Shown: positions 60,728-64,000 of the stretch, one piece after another
Layout of the letters: the number at the start of each line of letters is the position of its first letter
Position numbering within the stretch: position 1 is the first letter of the stretch
Assembly (NCBI GenBank): GCA_015686845.1
Contig: JADPRS010000016.1
Span: forward strand, 1 to 64,000
Length of the DNA stretch: 64,000 bases
Source: Lutibacter sp. B2
Lineage (GTDB): Bacteria > Bacillota > Clostridia > Peptostreptococcales > Thermotaleaceae
Reading direction: 5' to 3'
Translations under genes and position numbers: made by a program
Notes under the pieces: generated by a model
The model's database searches: none
What the model saw: only the letters and a program-made list of their open reading frames with translations
What the model was told of the DNA's origin: nothing

Positions 60728-61348
60728 ATGAGCAATTATGTAAAAATACCACATCTAATAGAAGAAAAAAGTTTTGAGATTATCACAGAGGAATTAGGAA
60801 AAAAAGTTTTTCCAGAAGAAATAGGGAAAATTGTAAAGCGTGTGATACATACAACAGCAGATTTTGAATATGCAGATATAACAATCATATCTCCTGAAGC
60901 TATTGAATCTGCAAAAAAAGCCATTAAAGCAGGTGCGAATATTATAACAGATACAAATATGTCAAGATCAGGAATCAACAAAAAAAGATTAGCTGAGTAT
61001 GGTGGAGAAGTATATTGCTATATTGCTGATGAGGATGTTGCTAAAGCGGCAAAGGAAAAAGGAACGACACGTGCAATGGCAGCAATGGACAAGGCAATAG
61101 AAGGGGAGAATAATAAAATATTTGTAATCGGTAATGCACCTACTGCTTTATTTAAATTAAAAGAGTTTATTGAGAAAGGGAAAGTAAAACCTGCTTTAGT
61201 TGTAGGTGTGCCAGTTGGATTTGTAGGGGCAGCAGAGTCAAAAGAGGAATTTGAAAAATTAAATGTACCATATATTATAACACGTGGAAGAAAAGGTGGA
61301 AGTACGGTAGCAGCTGCTATTATAAATGCTATTTTATATATGTTATAG
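60728..61348 (+). CDS. cbiC: Precorrin-8X methylmutase
   Basis: 206 residues. Moves a methyl group between ring positions C11 and C12 to make cobyrinic acid. VIHTTADFEYAD near residue 40 (catalytic His), then INTDTNMSRSGI-type and ALVVGVPVGFVGAAESK blocks are clear. Starts after AGGAGG, 55 bases after the inverted repeat. Confidence 0.93.
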   Translation: MSNYVKIPHLIEEKSFEIITEELGKKVFPEEIGKIVKRVIHTTADFEYADITIISPEAIESAKKAIKAGANIITDTNMSRSGINKKRLAEYGGEVYCYIADEDVAKAAKEKGTTRAMAAMDKAIEGENNKIFVIGNAPTALFKLKEFIEKGKVKPALVVGVPVGFVGAAESKEEFEKLNVPYIITRGRKGGSTVAAAIINAILYML

Positions 61349-61366
61349 GATAAAGAGGATAAAATT

Positions 61367-62479
61367 ATGTTAGATAGATATATTTTTAAAAATGGTAAGA
61401 AAATGAGATATGGATATACGACAGGCTCATGTGCAGCAGCAGCTTCAAAAGCTGCTACTATTATGGCTTTGTCTAAAGAAAAAATCAATTGTATAACGAT
61501 TGATACACCAAAAGGATGGAAGCTCGATATAGAAGTACTAGAGAGTACGATTGGAGAAAATTGTGCGACTTGTTCAGTGAAAAAAGATGGTGGAGATGAT
61601 CCAGATCATACAAATGGAATATTGATTCATGTATTCATTCAGATTATAGATAATCCCACAATAGAAATCAAAGGCGGTAAAGGGGTTGGTGTTGTTACCA
61701 AACCAGGACTTGCAATGCCTCCTGGAAAGGCTGCTATCAATCCAGTTCCAAGGAAGATGATTGAAAAGGAAGTACGAGAAGTATTACCAGATGGAAAAGG
61801 AGCTATTGTTACTATATCTGTTCCAGAAGGAGAAAAAATAGCAAAGAAAACATTTAATCCAAGGCTTGGAATACTTGGAGGGATTTCTATATTGGGCACA
61901 TCTGGAATTGTTGAGCCTATGTCTGAAGAGGCATTTAAAGAATCTCTTGCAATTGAACTAAGAATGGCCACGCAAAAAAGTACAGATGAGATGATTTTAG
62001 TTCCAGGGAATTATGGAAGAGATATGGCTTTGGATACCTTTAAGTTTGTTGATAAGCCAATTATAAAGACCAGCAACTTTATAGGGTTTATGTTAGAAAA
62101 ATGTGTTGAAAATAATGTTAAAAAAGTACTCATGATTGGTCATATAGGGAAATTAGTAAAAGTAGCTGGAGGAATTTTTCATACGCACAGTAAAGTAGCG
62201 GATGCAAGAATAGAAATTTTAGCTGCAAATTTAGCACAATTAGGAGCAAATCAAAAAACCATAGAGCAAATATTTGATTGTGTGACTACCGAAGCTGCAA
62301 TAGAAGTAATTAATAAAGAGGGATATGACCATCTGTATGAGCATTTGTGTAATAAAGCTGAAAAAAGATGTTCTTATCGAATATATGATGCATTAGAGGT
62401 AGGTATTATTATGTTCTCTATGGATAAAAAAATACTAGGGATAGGGAATGTAGCAAAAAAACTATTGGAGGAATTTTAA
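61367..62479 (+). CDS. cbiD: Cobalt-precorrin-5B (C1)-methyltransferase
   Basis: 370 residues. CbiD is specific to the anaerobic pathway; GYTTGSCAAAASKAA near the start and KDGGDDPDHTNG, GGKGVGVVTKPGLAMPPG, GTSGIVEPMS, VPGNYGRDMAL and GHIGKLVKVAGGIFHTHS are its blocks. SD weak (AAGAGG). Confidence 0.93.
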   Translation: MLDRYIFKNGKKMRYGYTTGSCAAAASKAATIMALSKEKINCITIDTPKGWKLDIEVLESTIGENCATCSVKKDGGDDPDHTNGILIHVFIQIIDNPTIEIKGGKGVGVVTKPGLAMPPGKAAINPVPRKMIEKEVREVLPDGKGAIVTISVPEGEKIAKKTFNPRLGILGGISILGTSGIVEPMSEEAFKESLAIELRMATQKSTDEMILVPGNYGRDMALDTFKFVDKPIIKTSNFIGFMLEKCVENNVKKVLMIGHIGKLVKVAGGIFHTHSKVADARIEILAANLAQLGANQKTIEQIFDCVTTEAAIEVINKEGYDHLYEHLCNKAEKRCSYRIYDALEVGIIMFSMDKKILGIGNVAKKLLEEF

Positions 62480-62480
62480 A

Positions 62481-63110
62481 ATGGCTAAAATATATGTTTT
62501 AGGAATGGGACCAGGAAGTAAAGACTATATTTTGCCAATTACGACGAAAATCATTCATCAATGTGATGTGTTAATTGGAGGAAAAAGAAATCTTCAATAT
62601 TTTGAAAATCTAGAAAAAGAAATTTTGTATATTGGTTCAAACTTAAAAGAAATTGTTGAATATACAAAGAATAATAAGGATGAAAAGAAAATTGCTTTTT
62701 TATTGTCTGGGGATACAGGATTTTATAGTATGTTAAGTTATTTGAAAAAATATTTTTCTGAGGAAGATTTAGAGGTGATCCCTGGAATTAGTGCCTATCA
62801 ATATTTGGCTGGAAGGATAGGGCAGTCGTGGCAGGATGCTTATGTGGGTAGCCTACATGGAAGAAACTTTAACTTTATAGAAATAGTCAAGGAATATAAA
62901 AAAGTTTTTGTACTTACTGATCAAAAAAATTCTCCAAGGGAAATTGCTAGAGAATTAATACAGCATGATATGAAAGATAGAATTATGATTGTAGGAGAAA
63001 ATTTATCCTATGATGATGAAAAAATAACCATAGGAAAAACAGAGGATATCATAAAGATGAAAGATTTTTCTATGTCTGTGGTGGTGATAAAAGATGAAAT
63101 GGACGTATAA
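62481..63110 (+). CDS. cbiE: Cobalt-precorrin-7 (C5)-methyltransferase
   Basis: 209 residues, tetrapyrrole methylase fold. [15 protein letters not shown] near the start (SAM site), [11 protein letters not shown] and [12 protein letters not shown] are typical for CbiE. Methylates C5 and works with CbiT, which overlaps it by 17 bases. Confidence 0.9.
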   Translation: MAKIYVLGMGPGSKDYILPITTKIIHQCDVLIGGKRNLQYFENLEKEILYIGSNLKEIVEYTKNNKDEKKIAFLLSGDTGFYSMLSYLKKYFSEEDLEVIPGISAYQYLAGRIGQSWQDAYVGSLHGRNFNFIEIVKEYKKVFVLTDQKNSPREIARELIQHDMKDRIMIVGENLSYDDEKITIGKTEDIIKMKDFSMSVVVIKDEMDV

Positions 63111-63684
63111 GACATCAGGAATTCCTGACAATTTGTTTATTCGTGGAAAAGTCCCTATGACAAAGGAAGAGATAAGGGCTATTACAATGTCTAAACTAAG
63201 ACTAAAAGAAGATTCAATCGTTGTAGATGTGGGCGCTGGAACAGGATCTATTTCTATTGAAGCTGCTCATATTTCCAATAAAGGAAAGGTTATTGCTATT
63301 GAAAAAAATCCTGAAGGGATAGAACTCATTAAACAAAATGCAAAACAGTTTGATGTGAAGATCGAGGTTGTGAATGGATTTGCTACCGAAAAGATCAAAG
63401 AAATAGAAAAAATCGATCGAGTAATTATTGGAGGCAGTGGAGGAGAGTTAAAAGAAATTTTAAGATTATGTTATGAAAGACTCACACCAAGTGGCGTTTG
63501 TGTTATAAACTGTATTACAATAGAAACTATTTATGAATCTATAAAATTTTTAGAAGAAGAAGGTTTTGTAGATATGGATGTTATATCTGTAAATGTATCA
63601 AGAGGAAAACGTGTAGGAAGATATACTTTGATGGAAGGGTTAAACCCTATTTATATAATTTCAGCTACGAAAGAAGATGTATAG
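63094..63684 (+). CDS. cbiT: Cobalt-precorrin-6B (C15)-methyltransferase, decarboxylating
   Basis: 196 residues, Rossmann methyltransferase. [21 protein letters not shown] near the start is a CbiT signature; [16 protein letters not shown] is the SAM motif. Methylates C15 and decarboxylates the acetate side chain at C12. In many bacteria fused to CbiE (CobL); here separate but overlapping. Confidence 0.92.
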   Translation: MKWTYKTSGIPDNLFIRGKVPMTKEEIRAITMSKLRLKEDSIVVDVGAGTGSISIEAAHISNKGKVIAIEKNPEGIELIKQNAKQFDVKIEVVNGFATEKIKEIEKIDRVIIGGSGGELKEILRLCYERLTPSGVCVINCITIETIYESIKFLEEEGFVDMDVISVNVSRGKRVGRYTLMEGLNPIYIISATKEDV

Positions 63685-63725
63685 ATAATAACCACAACCT
63701 AAATATAAAAAGAACGTTCATACAC

Positions 63726-63856
63726 GATTACTTTTGAAAAAACTAAACTTCACTCCATGAAAAAAACTAAACCTTCAAAACTCACTACGTTCAAACATTG
63801 AAGGTTCTTAACGTATTTTTTCATTCCATTCAGTAAGTTTTTTTACAAAAGTAATC
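63726..63856. repeat. Long imperfect inverted repeat between cbiT and cbiF
   Basis: GATTACTTTTG (63726-63736) and its complement (63846-63856) open a 131-base hairpin whose inner end is ACCTTCAA (63771-63778) with TTGAAGGT (63798-63805). The left arm has two related copies of GAAAAAACTAAAC. This looks like a miniature inverted-repeat element or a folded attenuator. With its flanks it fills the 251-base gap in the operon. Confidence 0.6.
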
Positions 63857-63935
63857 AAAAGTATTCTCTTATCTTTTTATATTTTAGTTTTAAGTAGTTT
63901 ATCTATATAAGAATAGGAATGAGGAGGAAATTTTA

Positions 63936-64000
63936 ATGATATATTTTATAGGTGCAGGGCCAGGAGATCCAGATTTAATTACTGTAAAGGGAAGAAAAAT
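63936..64000 (+). CDS. cbiF: Cobalt-precorrin-4 (C11)-methyltransferase, start only
   Basis: The window ends 22 codons into this gene. MIYFIGAGPGDPDLITVKGR is the tetrapyrrole-methylase SAM loop in the form typical for CbiF/CobM; GAGGAGG precedes the ATG. The placement after cbiT fits, but other cobalamin methylases (CbiH, CbiL) begin similarly, so the symbol is likely rather than certain. Confidence 0.75.
   Translation, partial: MIYFIGAGPGDPDLITVKGRK

Noticed and set aside
61018-61488. Minus-strand ORF antisense to cbiC and cbiD
   Set aside because: Runs across two real genes and has no start signal; composition mirrors the real reading frames.
1-64000. CRISPR array, tRNA, rRNA or transposase
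   Set aside because: No regularly spaced repeats, tRNA-like cloverleaf with CCA-type ends or transposase frames were seen by eye; a formal scan was not possible.

Overview
The window is about 64 kb of AT-rich chromosome from a spore-forming, anaerobic member of the Clostridia. The evidence is the strong GGAGG ribosome-binding sites, a SpoVB-type flippase, Firmicute regulators (DegS/DegU-like pair, T-box leader, LacI and MocR proteins) and an anaerobic (CbiD/CbiE/CbiT type) cobalamin pathway. I cannot name the genus. I recognised no rRNA, tRNA, CRISPR array, transposase or prophage block. Gene borders are mostly clean, with many intrinsic terminators.

Layout. 1-2.5 kb: the end of a DEDD exonuclease, the CCA-adding enzyme and a hemolysin-III membrane protein. 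2.6-11 kb (minus strand): an AlbA_2/ATPase-like protein, then the most unusual part of the window. This is a tightly coupled three-gene operon coding for a 1638-residue protein (HD phosphohydrolase, alpha-helical repeats, NadD-like nucleotidyltransferase, acetyltransferase-like region, phosphoribosyltransferase), a lactate/malate-dehydrogenase-like protein and a double flavodoxin-fold protein. I do not recognise this combination as a described pathway. 11-19 kb: NdpA-like nucleoid protein, a 6S RNA gene, SpoVB, a 2H phosphoesterase, a MocR regulator, a bactofilin/M23 peptidase pair and a LacI regulator. 19-28 kb: YkuS-like protein, YgiQ-type radical SAM protein, DUF896, CheW, a secreted unknown protein, the DegS/DegU-like pair, M18 aminopeptidase, LysR and a degenerate GNAT-like protein.

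28-39 kb: DEAD-box helicase, hypoxanthine phosphoribosyltransferase, flavoprotein, PduL, Nudix, GIY-YIG, RmuC, DUF1893; then an ECF transporter S component behind a four-way-junction leader with terminator (candidate riboswitch, class not recognised), and a sodium:neurotransmitter-type symporter behind a T-box whose specifier reads UUC (Phe). Then an orphan membrane protein/histidine kinase pair and a RusA-like nuclease. 39-52 kb: signal peptidase I, Lon-like protease, an RND pump with its adaptor behind a TetR-type operator, DUF503, endonuclease III, an extended FtsA-like ATPase, VanW and an LCAT-like lipase.

52.8-64 kb: a cobalamin gene cluster (cobU, cobS, cobC, cbiA, cbiP, cbiB, cobD, pduX, then cbiC, cbiD, cbiE, cbiT and the start of cbiF). 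Corrin-ring methylation and rearrangement (CbiC/D/E/T/F), amidation (CbiA/P), aminopropanol-phosphate supply (PduX, CobD), side-chain attachment (CbiB) and nucleotide-loop assembly (CobU/S/C) are encoded together. No cobalamin riboswitch was found in front. Two inverted-repeat structures sit inside the cluster, between pduX and cbiC and between cbiT and cbiF.

Several start codons were moved from the longest possible ORF to the codon that follows a Shine-Dalgarno sequence; each case is explained in its entry.
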